From: Mangrovimonas sp. ST2L15
GTDB lineage: Bacteria > Bacteroidota > Bacteroidia > Flavobacteriales > Flavobacteriaceae
Direction: 5' to 3'
DNA length: 64,000 nucleotides
NCBI RefSeq assembly: GCF_001280515.1
Contig: NZ_LBIQ01000035.1
Coordinates: 1-64,000 of the forward strand
Shown piece after piece: positions 35,315 through 43,448 of the stretch. The notes under the pieces were generated by a model. It worked only from the letters and a program-made list of their open reading frames with translations. It was not told the DNA's origin and ran no database searches. Made by a program: the position numbers and the translations under genes. Positions within the stretch are counted from its first letter, which is position 1; the number at the start of each line of letters is the position of its first letter.

Positions 35315-35674
35315 TCATTTCTTATTTTCGATTAAATCGATTATTTCCTTAAGCTCCTCTACACTTATTTTCTCTTCTTTGGCAAAAAAGGATACGACAT
35401 TTTTATAAGAATTATTGAAAAAGCTTTCAATGGCCGTGTTCATGAATTTCTTTTTGTAATCCTCTTTAGAAACAATAGGGTAGTACTGGTGGGTCTTGCC
35501 ATAGGCATTATAGGTTACATAGCCCTTATCTTCTAGGTTTCTAATTATAGTGGAAAGGGTGTTGTAGTGTGGCTTGTCGTCATGAATTTCAGCTAAAACA
35601 TCCTTTACAAAGGCTTTTTCAAGCCTCCATAAAATGTGCATGATTTCTTCTTCTTTGTTTGTGAGCTTTTGCAT
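35315..35674 (-). CDS. BlaI/MecI/CopY-family repressor
   Basis: 119 residues: a winged helix starting TNKEEEIMHILWRLEKAFVK, recognition region HYNTLSTIIRNLEDKGYVTY (about 36-55) and a C-terminal dimer helix. These repressors are removed by proteolysis when the partner M56 protein is activated. It is the first gene of the two-gene operon and is preceded by three evenly spaced operators (35712-35767). The controlled function may be envelope stress rather than beta-lactam resistance, since no beta-lactamase gene is near. Confidence 0.92.
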   Translation of the reverse strand: MQKLTNKEEEIMHILWRLEKAFVKDVLAEIHDDKPHYNTLSTIIRNLEDKGYVTYNAYGKTHQYYPIVSKEDYKKKFMNTAIESFFNNSYKNVVSFFAKEEKISVEELKEIIDLIENKK

Positions 35675-35702
35675 AACGATCTAAAATTTGACTGTTCTAA
35701 TT

Positions 35703-35767
35703 CAAACATATAACTAAAAAAATAGTTACACAACTAAATTTGTAGTTTTTTAACTGTTTTTTTAGTT
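35703..35767 (-). promoter_or_regulatory. blaI promoter with three operators at 20-bp period
   Basis: On the minus strand, -7 element TATGTTTG (35703-35710) and -33 TTG (35731-35733) are 20 bp apart. Three dyads of the form AACTA-N6-TAGTT lie at 35712-35727, 35732-35747 and 35752-35767 (the third has one mismatch), exactly 20 bp apart start to start. The first fills the spacer, the second covers the -33 element. Confidence 0.8.
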
Positions 35768-35786
35768 TTTTCAAGAAGGAGTAAAA

Positions 35787-35861
35787 AAAAACGTGCCATC
35801 GGCACGTTTTTAACTCTTAACTAACTAACTATTTATGAAAACAACTACATGGTCATGTAGT
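35787..35861. other. orphan hairpin, TAACTAACTAAC tract and second dyad
   Basis: A terminator-like hairpin (ACGTGCC / GGCACGT with A and T flanks, 35787-35811) is followed by an ACTAACTAACT tract (35820-35830) and an 18-bp dyad ACTACATG-GT-CATGTAGT (35844-35861). No gene on either strand needs a terminator here. An 11-codon frame (35835-35870) follows the tract. Either an untranslated RNA or the leftover leader of a lost gene would fit. Confidence 0.45.
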
Positions 35862-36073
35862 ATATTATAATCTCATTTAAATTTCTTAGTCAAAATTACA
35901 ACGGAAGTTTGATTTCTGTAAAAGTTTAACATGACTTTAGGTCGAAAATGACCTTAATTGTTAAATACTGTGAAAGAATATTAATATGATTTTAAAAAGT
36001 ACTCAATTCTACCTTTTTCTAGTTCCATTGTGAAAAGAAATTCCTGTTGTCTATCTTCGCACAAAAATGTAAT

Positions 36074-37024
36074 ATGAGTTTTGTCTGGGTGCTTTTAGGG
36101 CTTTTACTTTTAGTCGTGGGAGGAGAATTTTTGGTAAGGTCGTCAGTCGCACTATCTTTTAAGCTGAAATTATCTAAACTGGTCATCGGGATGACTGTTG
36201 TGTCGTTTGCAACTTCAGCGCCAGAATTGTTGGTGAGTCTTCAGGCAGCCTTGGATGGTTCTTCAGATATTTCTTTGGGTAATGTTATAGGTTCTAATAT
36301 AGCTAATATTGGGTTGGTTTTAGGAGTGACAGCGATAATTTCGCCCTTGATAGTGGATCGCAGTTTTTTCAAATTAAATTGGCCCATGATGATGATAATG
36401 TCTCTGTTGCTTTATGTTTTTCTAAAAAACGATCAGTTATTGAGCAAATGGGAGGGCGTTTCTTTTATGGCTGTTTTGATCCTGTTTTTAATCATTCTGA
36501 TAAGGGATTCCCGAAAGACTTTGACAATTAATTTGGAAGAAGTAGACGATGCTTTAAAAGAAGTATCTGGTTTTAAAATATTTATGTGGTTGTTGATAGG
36601 TGCTTTGGCATTATATTTTGGTAGTGAATGGTTGGTTTTTGGAGCCAAGGAATTGGCCTTAGCGCTAGGGGTCTCTGAATATGCTATTTCAGTTACGGTG
36701 ATTGCTATTGGTACGAGTGTTCCAGAGCTAGCGGCATCGGTGATTGCGGCATTGAAAAAGGAAAAGGCCATTTCACTTGGTAATTTGATAGGATCCAATA
36801 TTTTTAATATTTGTTCTGTTTTGGGGCTAACAGCTATCATTAAACCAATTCAAGTTAATCCTGCAACTCCTGAAATTCTATCCACTAATATTTTTTGGAT
36901 GATAGGAATTGCTGCTGTACTATTACCTATGGTATATATCCCGCGTCGATTTGAAATTTATAGGTATAAGGGTTTTGTTCTATTAGGAGCCTACATTTTA
37001 TTTGTTTATATGGCTATAAAATAA
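36074..37024 (+). CDS. calcium/sodium antiporter (CaCA family)
   Basis: 316 residues from the ATG at 36074; the frame is open further upstream but only from a TTG outside the conserved protein. Two inverted halves each have the alpha-repeat: SFATSAPELLVSLQAAL...GNVIGSNIANIG and AIGTSVPELAASVIAAL...GNLIGSNIFNICS. About ten helices. Exchanges Ca2+ for Na+ across the inner membrane (YrbG type). Monocistronic with its own terminator. Confidence 0.93.
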   Translation: MSFVWVLLGLLLLVVGGEFLVRSSVALSFKLKLSKLVIGMTVVSFATSAPELLVSLQAALDGSSDISLGNVIGSNIANIGLVLGVTAIISPLIVDRSFFKLNWPMMMIMSLLLYVFLKNDQLLSKWEGVSFMAVLILFLIILIRDSRKTLTINLEEVDDALKEVSGFKIFMWLLIGALALYFGSEWLVFGAKELALALGVSEYAISVTVIAIGTSVPELAASVIAALKKEKAISLGNLIGSNIFNICSVLGLTAIIKPIQVNPATPEILSTNIFWMIGIAAVLLPMVYIPRRFEIYRYKGFVLLGAYILFVYMAIK

Positions 37025-37050
37025 GTTTGTTTGTAGAATTATTTAAAATA

Positions 37051-37084
37051 AAAAAAAGCTTACGATACCGTAAGCTTTTTTATT
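37051..37084. terminator. bidirectional terminator between antiporter and glutamine synthetase II
   Basis: Stem AAAAAGCTTACG / CGTAAGCTTTTT, loop ATAC, T and A tracts on the two sides; serves both convergent genes. Confidence 0.9.
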
Positions 37085-37106
37085 ATGAACAAATTAATGA
37101 GGCAGT

Positions 37107-38120
37107 CTAGTCTAAAATAGCAGATTTAACTGTTTTAACAATTCTACCTGCAATTTTATAAGGATCACCATTAGAAGCTGGACGACGGTCTTCTAACCAT
37201 CCTTTCCATCCTTTTTCTACAGTGATAATAGGAATTCTTATAGAAGCTCCTCTATCTGATACGCCATAGCTGAAATCGTTAATTGAAGCGGTTTCGTGTT
37301 TTCCAGTTAAACGTTGGTCGTTAAACTCACCATAAACTTCAATATGTTCTTTAGTCACTGGTCTGAAAGCTTCACAAATTTTCATGTAGGTTTCTTTGTC
37401 TCCACATGTTCTCAATACTGAATTAGAGAAGTTTGCATGCATTCCAGAACCATTCCAGTCTCCTTTAACTGGTTTAGGATGGTATTCAATATAATAACCG
37501 TATTTTTCAGTTAAGCGGTCAAGTAAGTAACGGGCAATCCAAATTTCATCTCCTGCTTTCTTAGCTCCTTTTGCAAACAATTGGAATTCCCACTGACCTG
37601 AAGCGACTTCTTGGTTAATTCCCTCGAAGTTTAATCCAGCATCTATACATAAATCAGCATGTTCTTCAACAAAGGCTCTTCCGTGGGTGTTTAACCCGCC
37701 TACAGAGCAATAATATAATCCTTGTGGTCCTGGATATCCACCTACTGGAAATCCTAATGGCAATTGTGTTTTCTTATCCATGATGAAGTATTCCTGTTCA
37801 AAACCGAACCAAAAATCATTATCATCATCGTCAATAGTAGCTCTTCCATTTGATTCGTGAGGAGTTCCATCAGCGTTTAAAACTTCTGTCATTACTAAGT
37901 ATCCATTTCTTCTTGCAGGATCTGGATAAATTGCAACCGGTTTTAAAAGACAGTCAGATGACCCGCCTTCTGCCTGTTTAGTAGAACTTCCATCAAATGA
38001 CCAAATTGGGCAGTCTTCCAACTTCCCGCTAAAGTCATCTTCAACTTTGGTTTTACTTCTCATGTTTTGAGTTGGATAGTAACCATCTAACCATATATAC
38101 TCAAGTTTAGATTTTGCCAT
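37107..38120 (-). CDS. glnA: glutamine synthetase, type II (eukaryotic-like)
   Basis: 337 residues. It starts MAKSKLEYIWLDGYYPTQNM and has WSFDGSSTKQAEGGSSD (beta-grasp, ammonium-site Asp) and FGFEQEYFIMDK (metal Glu). The short length and the segment NGSGMHANFS fit GSII rather than the dodecameric GSI. It makes glutamine from glutamate and ammonia. Divergent from a second, type III glutamine synthetase; the shared 254-bp region contains repeats that may be nitrogen-control sites. Confidence 0.93.
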   Translation of the reverse strand: MAKSKLEYIWLDGYYPTQNMRSKTKVEDDFSGKLEDCPIWSFDGSSTKQAEGGSSDCLLKPVAIYPDPARRNGYLVMTEVLNADGTPHESNGRATIDDDDNDFWFGFEQEYFIMDKKTQLPLGFPVGGYPGPQGLYYCSVGGLNTHGRAFVEEHADLCIDAGLNFEGINQEVASGQWEFQLFAKGAKKAGDEIWIARYLLDRLTEKYGYYIEYHPKPVKGDWNGSGMHANFSNSVLRTCGDKETYMKICEAFRPVTKEHIEVYGEFNDQRLTGKHETASINDFSYGVSDRGASIRIPIITVEKGWKGWLEDRRPASNGDPYKIAGRIVKTVKSAILD

Positions 38121-38155
38121 TTTTTAAATTAATTTTTGATAATTCAATAATGGGG

Positions 38156-38268
38156 CAAATATATGTTATTTTAACTTATCTGCTATTTATGAAGGGTGGT
38201 TTTTGATAAATTTTACATTTCTTTTTAGGGTGCCCTATGAAAGATAGGGGTGTGTTTGATAAATTTTA
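38156..38268. promoter_or_regulatory. divergent control region between the two glutamine synthetases
   Basis: Minus-strand -7 box TATATTTG (38156-38163) for the type II gene. Two direct copies of TTTGATAAATTTTA (38202-38215 and 38255-38268), each preceded by a GGGTG-like block, are 53 bp apart, with a small dyad TAGGG-TG-CCCTA (38226-38237) between them. The nearer copy lies about 40 bp above the -7 box, a good position for an activator. Confidence 0.5.
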
Positions 38269-38374
38269 ATTTTGATAGGCTTCGGGTGAATATTTGTTAA
38301 TAATTATGTCTTAATCTGTTTTTTTCGTAATTTCTTAGCTTTTAATATTGTAATCAGAATAATAATTTTTCTAT

Positions 38375-40561
38375 ATGTCAACTTTAAGATTTCATGCTTT
38401 AAAAGAAGCTATTAATAAAAGGCCATTAAGTGTCAATGAAGATGAGCGTAGGTCTTCAATTTTTGGTAACCACGTATTTAACGAGCACTCCATGCTTCAG
38501 TATCTGACTAAAGAGGCCTACACTAGTGTCATGGACGCTATTAGGAAGGGGGCTAAAATTGATAGGGTAGTATCAGAGCATATTGCTACAGGAATGAAGG
38601 AGTGGGCAATATCAAAGGGAGCAACGCATTACACGCATTGGTTTCAACCGTTGACGGGTTCTACAGCAGAGAAGCATGATGCCTTTTTTGAGCCAATAGG
38701 CGGGGGGCAGGCAATAGAGAAATTTGGTGGCGGACAGTTGGTTCAACAAGAACCTGATGCTTCTAGTTTTCCAAATGGAGGTATAAGAAACACTTTTGAG
38801 GCGAGAGGTTATACGGCATGGGATCCTACTTCTCCCGCTTTTATTTATGGAACAACGCTTTGTATACCTACCGTATTTGTAGCATATACAGGTGAAGCTT
38901 TAGATTATAAAACCCCGCTTTTGAGAGCACTTCAAGCTGTGGATAATGCTGCGGTAGAGGTTTGTAAATATTTTGATAAAAATGTAAAGAAAGTAAATGC
39001 TTCCCTAGGTTGGGAGCAGGAGTATTTTCTTATTGATAGTGGTTTGGCAGCATCCAGACCAGATATAGTACAAACCGGAAGAACCTTGTTAGGGCATTCT
39101 GCTGCAAAAGGGCAGCAATTAGATGATCATTATTTTGGTACTATTCCCAATAGAGCGATGGCTTATATGCGTGATTTAGAGCATCAGTGTATTTTGTTGG
39201 GTATTCCGGTAAAGACCAGGCATAATGAAGTGGCACCTAACCAATTTGAGTTGGCTCCAATTTATGAAGAAGCTAATTTGGCTGTTGATCATAATTCCCT
39301 TCTAATGGATGTCATGGAGAAAGTGGCAGAGCGTCATAATTTTAAAGTTTTGCTTCATGAAAAGCCGTTTGCAGGAGTTAATGGTTCAGGAAAGCATAAC
39401 AACTGGAGTTTAAGTACAGATACTGGGGTTAATTTGCTTGGTCCAGGTAAAACACCTATGAGTAACTTGCAATTTCTCACCTTCTTTATAAATACCATAA
39501 AGGCGGTCTATGATTATGAAGAGTTGCTTAGGGCTTCTATAACTTCGGCCAGCAATGACCATCGTTTGGGAGCCAATGAAGCGCCTCCTGCTATTATTTC
39601 TGTTTTTATAGGTGAGCAATTGACTAGGGTGTTGGATGAATTGGAGAATGTCACTTCTGGAAAACTTTCTCCAGAGGAAAAAACAGATCTTAAATTGAAT
39701 GTTGTTGGAAAGATTCCTGAAATTTTATTAGATAACACAGATAGGAACCGGACTTCCCCTTTCGCATTTACAGGGAATAAATTTGAGTTCAGGGCTGTAG
39801 GTTCAAAATCAAATTGTGCCAGTCCGATGACGGTTTTAAATACGATTGTTGCCAGACAATTAATCGATTTTAAAGGGGAAGTGGATAAGCTTATCGCTAA
39901 GAAAAACCTAAAAAAGGATGAGGCGATATTTAATATATTACGAGATTATATCAAAAAATCCCGTAACATTTTGTTTGAGGGTAATGGGTACAGTGAAGCT
40001 TGGGAAAAGGAAGCGCACAAACGTGGTTTAAGCAATAATAAGACAACTCCCGAAGCCTTAAAGGTTAAGATTTCCAAGGAAGCCATCAAGTTGTTTAAAG
40101 ACCTTGGGGTCATGAATGAAGTGGAGTCTAAGGCAAGGTATGAGATTGAAGTGGAAGAATATATCATGAGACTTCAAATAGAAAGTAGAGTGCTGGGTGA
40201 TATTGCAAGAAATCATGTGGTCCCCACGGCAGTTAGATATCAAAATTTGCTTATAGAAAACGTGAGAGGACTAAAGGAGATATATGGAAAGGATTATAAA
40301 AAATTAGCGAACGAGCAATTAAGTCTTATCGAAGATATATCATCACATATTGCAGCAATCAATTCCAATGTCACTAAAATGATTGAGGAACGAAAAACAT
40401 TGAATCAATTGATTGATCTTGATAAAAAGGCCCATGGTTATTGCGAAAATGTTAAGCCTTACTTAACGGAGATAAGATACCATTGTGATAAATTGGAGCT
40501 GGAAGTTGATGATGAGCTTTGGCCTCTTACCAAGTATAGAGAACTACTATTTACCAAATAA
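38375..40561 (+). CDS. glnN: glutamine synthetase, type III
   Basis: 728 residues, the typical GSIII size, about twice that of types I and II. GSIII marks: FGNHVFNEHSMLQYL near the N-terminus, HWFQPLTGSTAEKHDAFFEP, GWEQEYFLID (metal Glu), KTRHNEVAPNQFELAP, GVNGSGKHNNWSLST. Forms double-hexamer enzymes in Bacteroidota and cyanobacteria. Monocistronic, with a terminator at 40586-40612. Confidence 0.96.
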   Translation: MSTLRFHALKEAINKRPLSVNEDERRSSIFGNHVFNEHSMLQYLTKEAYTSVMDAIRKGAKIDRVVSEHIATGMKEWAISKGATHYTHWFQPLTGSTAEKHDAFFEPIGGGQAIEKFGGGQLVQQEPDASSFPNGGIRNTFEARGYTAWDPTSPAFIYGTTLCIPTVFVAYTGEALDYKTPLLRALQAVDNAAVEVCKYFDKNVKKVNASLGWEQEYFLIDSGLAASRPDIVQTGRTLLGHSAAKGQQLDDHYFGTIPNRAMAYMRDLEHQCILLGIPVKTRHNEVAPNQFELAPIYEEANLAVDHNSLLMDVMEKVAERHNFKVLLHEKPFAGVNGSGKHNNWSLSTDTGVNLLGPGKTPMSNLQFLTFFINTIKAVYDYEELLRASITSASNDHRLGANEAPPAIISVFIGEQLTRVLDELENVTSGKLSPEEKTDLKLNVVGKIPEILLDNTDRNRTSPFAFTGNKFEFRAVGSKSNCASPMTVLNTIVARQLIDFKGEVDKLIAKKNLKKDEAIFNILRDYIKKSRNILFEGNGYSEAWEKEAHKRGLSNNKTTPEALKVKISKEAIKLFKDLGVMNEVESKARYEIEVEEYIMRLQIESRVLGDIARNHVVPTAVRYQNLLIENVRGLKEIYGKDYKKLANEQLSLIEDISSHIAAINSNVTKMIEERKTLNQLIDLDKKAHGYCENVKPYLTEIRYHCDKLELEVDDELWPLTKYRELLFTK

Positions 40562-40585
40562 GCTTTGGTGTTTTTTAAATGTTAT

Positions 40586-40612
40586 AAACCCGTATTTTTT
40601 ACGGGTTTTTTT
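40586..40612 (+). terminator. terminator of glutamine synthetase III
   Basis: Stem AAACCCGTA / TACGGGTTT with a T-rich loop, then T8. Confidence 0.9.
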
Positions 40613-40730
40613 TGAGCGTTGCATTTCATCTTGATTTCATGTGCGATTAACGAAAAGGAAAAGTATGACAAATATCATAGGATATTTATTTGTACTTTAG
40701 TACTGCTATTAATCAATTCTTAATTTTAAC

Positions 40731-40862
40731 ATGAAAAGGCTTATTGTAAGTGTTCTTATGCTTATGGCTGCAACCTTGATTTTTTCTCAGAGGTCAGTTG
40801 ATAAGAAAGTTGCGAAATCAAATTTAGACGAAATTCACTTGGAACAAATGCAAGGAAAATAA
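40731..40862 (+). CDS. short secreted peptide, 43 residues
   Basis: Reads MKRLIVSVLMLMAATLIFSQ (a complete signal peptide ending FSQ) followed by a charged 23-residue remainder with KKVAK and LEQMQGK. It lies alone between the glutamine synthetase III terminator and its own terminator at 40893-40929. I do not recognise the family. A clear signal peptide plus independent transcription unit argue that it is real. Confidence 0.6.
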   Translation: MKRLIVSVLMLMAATLIFSQRSVDKKVAKSNLDEIHLEQMQGK

Positions 40863-40892
40863 TATTCTTATGTTCCAATTTTAAGAGACGAG

Positions 40893-40929
40893 GATCTGTT
40901 GCTATTATGGGCGATAGATCTTTTTTTTA
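40893..40929 (+). terminator. terminator of the 43-residue peptide gene
   Basis: GATCTGTTGC pairs with GCGATAGATC over 10 bp (two G-U pairs), 8-nt loop, followed by eight T. Confidence 0.75.
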
Positions 40930-41068
40930 TTTTTATTCTTGAGAGGGAAGAGGGATTAGAATCCAATTCTATTTTGGTTTCGGATTCTATCATTTTGAAA
41001 AAATTCCAAAACGATTCTTCAGCGTTAAATAAATTACAATTATTACTTTTGCATTTCAAACCAAACTT

Positions 41069-42247
41069 ATGAGCGAAGAAGTAAGCAAAAGATATTCTCA
41101 GAGAGGTGTTTCGGCTTCAAAGGAGGATGTTCACAATGCCATTAAAAATATTGATAAAGGATTGTTTCCTAAGGCTTTCTGTAAAATTGTTCCAGATTAT
41201 TTAACCAATGATGATGATTATTGTTTAGTTATGCATGCAGATGGTGCTGGAACTAAGAGCTCTTTGGCTTATATGTATTGGAAGGAGACTGGGGATTTGT
41301 CCGTTTGGAAAGGAATTGCACAAGATGCTTTGATAATGAACGTGGATGACCTTCTATGTGTTGGGGCTACTGATAACATTATGCTCTCCTCAACGATAGG
41401 GAGAAACAAAAATTTGATTCCTGGAGAAGTGATATCTGCCATAATAAATGGTACAGAGGACCTTATTTCTGAGTTGAAAGAATTTGGAGTAACCATACAT
41501 TCTACGGGTGGAGAAACCGCTGATGTAGGGGATTTAGTAAGGACGATTATTGTGGATTCAACCGTAACTGCTCGAATAAAAAGAAATGCTGTTATAGATA
41601 ATTCAAATATTGATGAAGGCGATGTGATTGTAGGGCTGGAATCATTCGGTCAAGCTACTTATGAAAAAGGGTATAATGGTGGTATGGGTAGTAATGGGCT
41701 GACATCTGCGCGTCATGATGTTTTTCATAATTATTTAATGAAGAAGTACCCTGAAAGTTTTGACCCTTCTGTTCCGGAAGAGTTGATATATTCTGGAGGT
41801 GTGAAATTGACCGATGCTGTCGAAGGTTCGCCAATCGATGCAGGTAAATTGGTTTTGTCGCCTACCAGAACTTATGCTCCAATAATAAAAGCTATTCTTT
41901 CTAAATACGATAAAGAGTCTCTGCATGGAATGGTGCATTGTAGTGGTGGAGCTCAAACTAAAATACTTCATTTCGTTGAGAATCTTCATATTGTAAAAGA
42001 TAATATGTTTCCGGTTCCGCCGTTGTTTAAATTGATACAGGAGCAGTCTAATACCGACTGGAAAGAAATGTACCAAGTATTTAATTGTGGGCACAGAATG
42101 GAATTGTATGTGAAGCCAGAGATTGCAGATGATATTATAGCAATTTCAAAATCATTTAACGTTAATGCTCAAATCATTGGTAGAGTGGAGGCTTCTGAAG
42201 TCAAAAAATTAACTATCAAAAGTGAATTTGGAGAATTTAATTATTGA
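41069..42247 (+). CDS. purM: phosphoribosylformylglycinamidine cyclo-ligase, long Bacteroidota form
   Basis: 392 residues, somewhat longer than the roughly 345 of E. coli PurM. VMHADGAGTKSSLAYMYW (about 53-70) is the PurM/PurL ATP-binding start, DALIMNVDDLLCVGA the metal loop, and HSTGGETADVGDLVRT (about 146-161) the FGAM-site Gly-rich motif. Makes AIR in purine synthesis. TACTTTTG at 41044-41051 is its probable -7 element. Confidence 0.93.
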   Translation: MSEEVSKRYSQRGVSASKEDVHNAIKNIDKGLFPKAFCKIVPDYLTNDDDYCLVMHADGAGTKSSLAYMYWKETGDLSVWKGIAQDALIMNVDDLLCVGATDNIMLSSTIGRNKNLIPGEVISAIINGTEDLISELKEFGVTIHSTGGETADVGDLVRTIIVDSTVTARIKRNAVIDNSNIDEGDVIVGLESFGQATYEKGYNGGMGSNGLTSARHDVFHNYLMKKYPESFDPSVPEELIYSGGVKLTDAVEGSPIDAGKLVLSPTRTYAPIIKAILSKYDKESLHGMVHCSGGAQTKILHFVENLHIVKDNMFPVPPLFKLIQEQSNTDWKEMYQVFNCGHRMELYVKPEIADDIIAISKSFNVNAQIIGRVEASEVKKLTIKSEFGEFNY

Positions 42248-42251
42248 TTGA

Positions 42252-43220
42252 ATGCAGAAATTTGTTAAAGGACTTATTCTCCTTTTGGTTGTTCTTTGTT
42301 CGAAAAATATGGTGGGTCAACCGGACTCCCTTTTTTTTGAAAAAGAAAAGCTGAAGACTGAGGAGCCGCTTTGGACACTTAAAAACAAGGCTGGTGTTGA
42401 TATAACTCAGGTGGCATTTGTGAATTGGAATGCAGGGGGTACCAACTCTATTTCTGGGTTACTAGGGTTTGAAAGCTCACTGAAGTATGAGACGAAGAAC
42501 TTAACATGGGTTAACGTAGCAACAGCACGATATGGTGTTAATAAGCAGGAGGAGCAAACGCTAAGGAAGACTGATGATTTAATGGATATCACATCAAACT
42601 TAGGGTATCGAAGGGATACCTTAAGTAATTGGTATTTCTCTGCACGATTCAATTTTAAGTCCCAGTTTTCCAATGGTTATAATTATCCAGATACCGAAAA
42701 TGCTATTTCTAGATTTATGGCTCCAGGTTATTTATTCCTTGGGGGCGGTATGGAATATGGCAAGAATATAGAAAAGTTTTCAATGTATTTTTCACCCTTA
42801 ACCCTCAAGTCAACCTTCGTTTTAGATGAGCGTTTGGCAAATTTGGGGTCTTTTGGTGTTGATCCAGCTGTTTACGATGAAGAGGGTAACCTAATTAGAA
42901 GAGGCCAAAAAGTAAGGCGTGAATTAGGGATTTTGTTTACAAGCGCCTATGAATCACAGATTTTCTACAACATCTATCTCAAGAATGGGATTAGCCTTTA
43001 TACAGATTACATCAATAACTTTGGAAATGTAGATGTAGATTGGCAAGTTAGTCTAGATTGTAAAGTGAATAACTACGTAAGGGCCACTTTGGCATCACAC
43101 CTCAAGTATGATGATGATATTAAAATCCTTGAAGAAGCTGAGGATGGGGATTTGGTGGAGAAAGGCGCTAGAATTCAGTGGAAACAAATTTTAGGACTAG
43201 GGGTAGTAGTAGATTTTTAG
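42252..43220 (+). CDS. DUF3078 outer-membrane-like protein
   Basis: 322 residues: signal peptide (about 1-24) then WTLKNKAGVDITQVAFVNWNAGGTNSISG, the opening of DUF3078, and an alternating barrel-like body ending in LGVVVDF. Function unknown; the family is common in Bacteroidota. It follows purM by 4 bp and is likely co-transcribed. Confidence 0.85.
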   Translation: MQKFVKGLILLLVVLCSKNMVGQPDSLFFEKEKLKTEEPLWTLKNKAGVDITQVAFVNWNAGGTNSISGLLGFESSLKYETKNLTWVNVATARYGVNKQEEQTLRKTDDLMDITSNLGYRRDTLSNWYFSARFNFKSQFSNGYNYPDTENAISRFMAPGYLFLGGGMEYGKNIEKFSMYFSPLTLKSTFVLDERLANLGSFGVDPAVYDEEGNLIRRGQKVRRELGILFTSAYESQIFYNIYLKNGISLYTDYINNFGNVDVDWQVSLDCKVNNYVRATLASHLKYDDDIKILEEAEDGDLVEKGARIQWKQILGLGVVVDF

Positions 43221-43448
43221 TTCGTATTTCCAAAAAAAACATCCAAATTAATTTTAAACAAAAAATAAAAATTTGTCAACTTTTTTATGTTGATAAATAA
43301 ATAACTTATTGATAATTAATAAATTAACACATTTATCTTGATAACTTTCTGATATTTATCATGTGTGGTGTTTTAAATTTTTAGTAAGTTCACATATCGA
43401 AATTCGATTTGTTCAATACTCATATTAATCCAAACAAACTATTACTAA

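Noticed and set aside
33127-35674. beta-lactam resistance operon
   Set aside because: The BlaR1/BlaI-like pair has no beta-lactamase or PBP2a gene nearby, and the sensor part is plug-like rather than penicillin-binding.
43221-43448. possible cobalamin riboswitch or NrdR box upstream of the B12-dependent ribonucleotide reductase
   Set aside because: The region is almost pure AT with no B12-box-like or NrdR-like sequence. A 13-bp dyad ATCGAAATTCGAT (43396-43408) is present but matches nothing I know.
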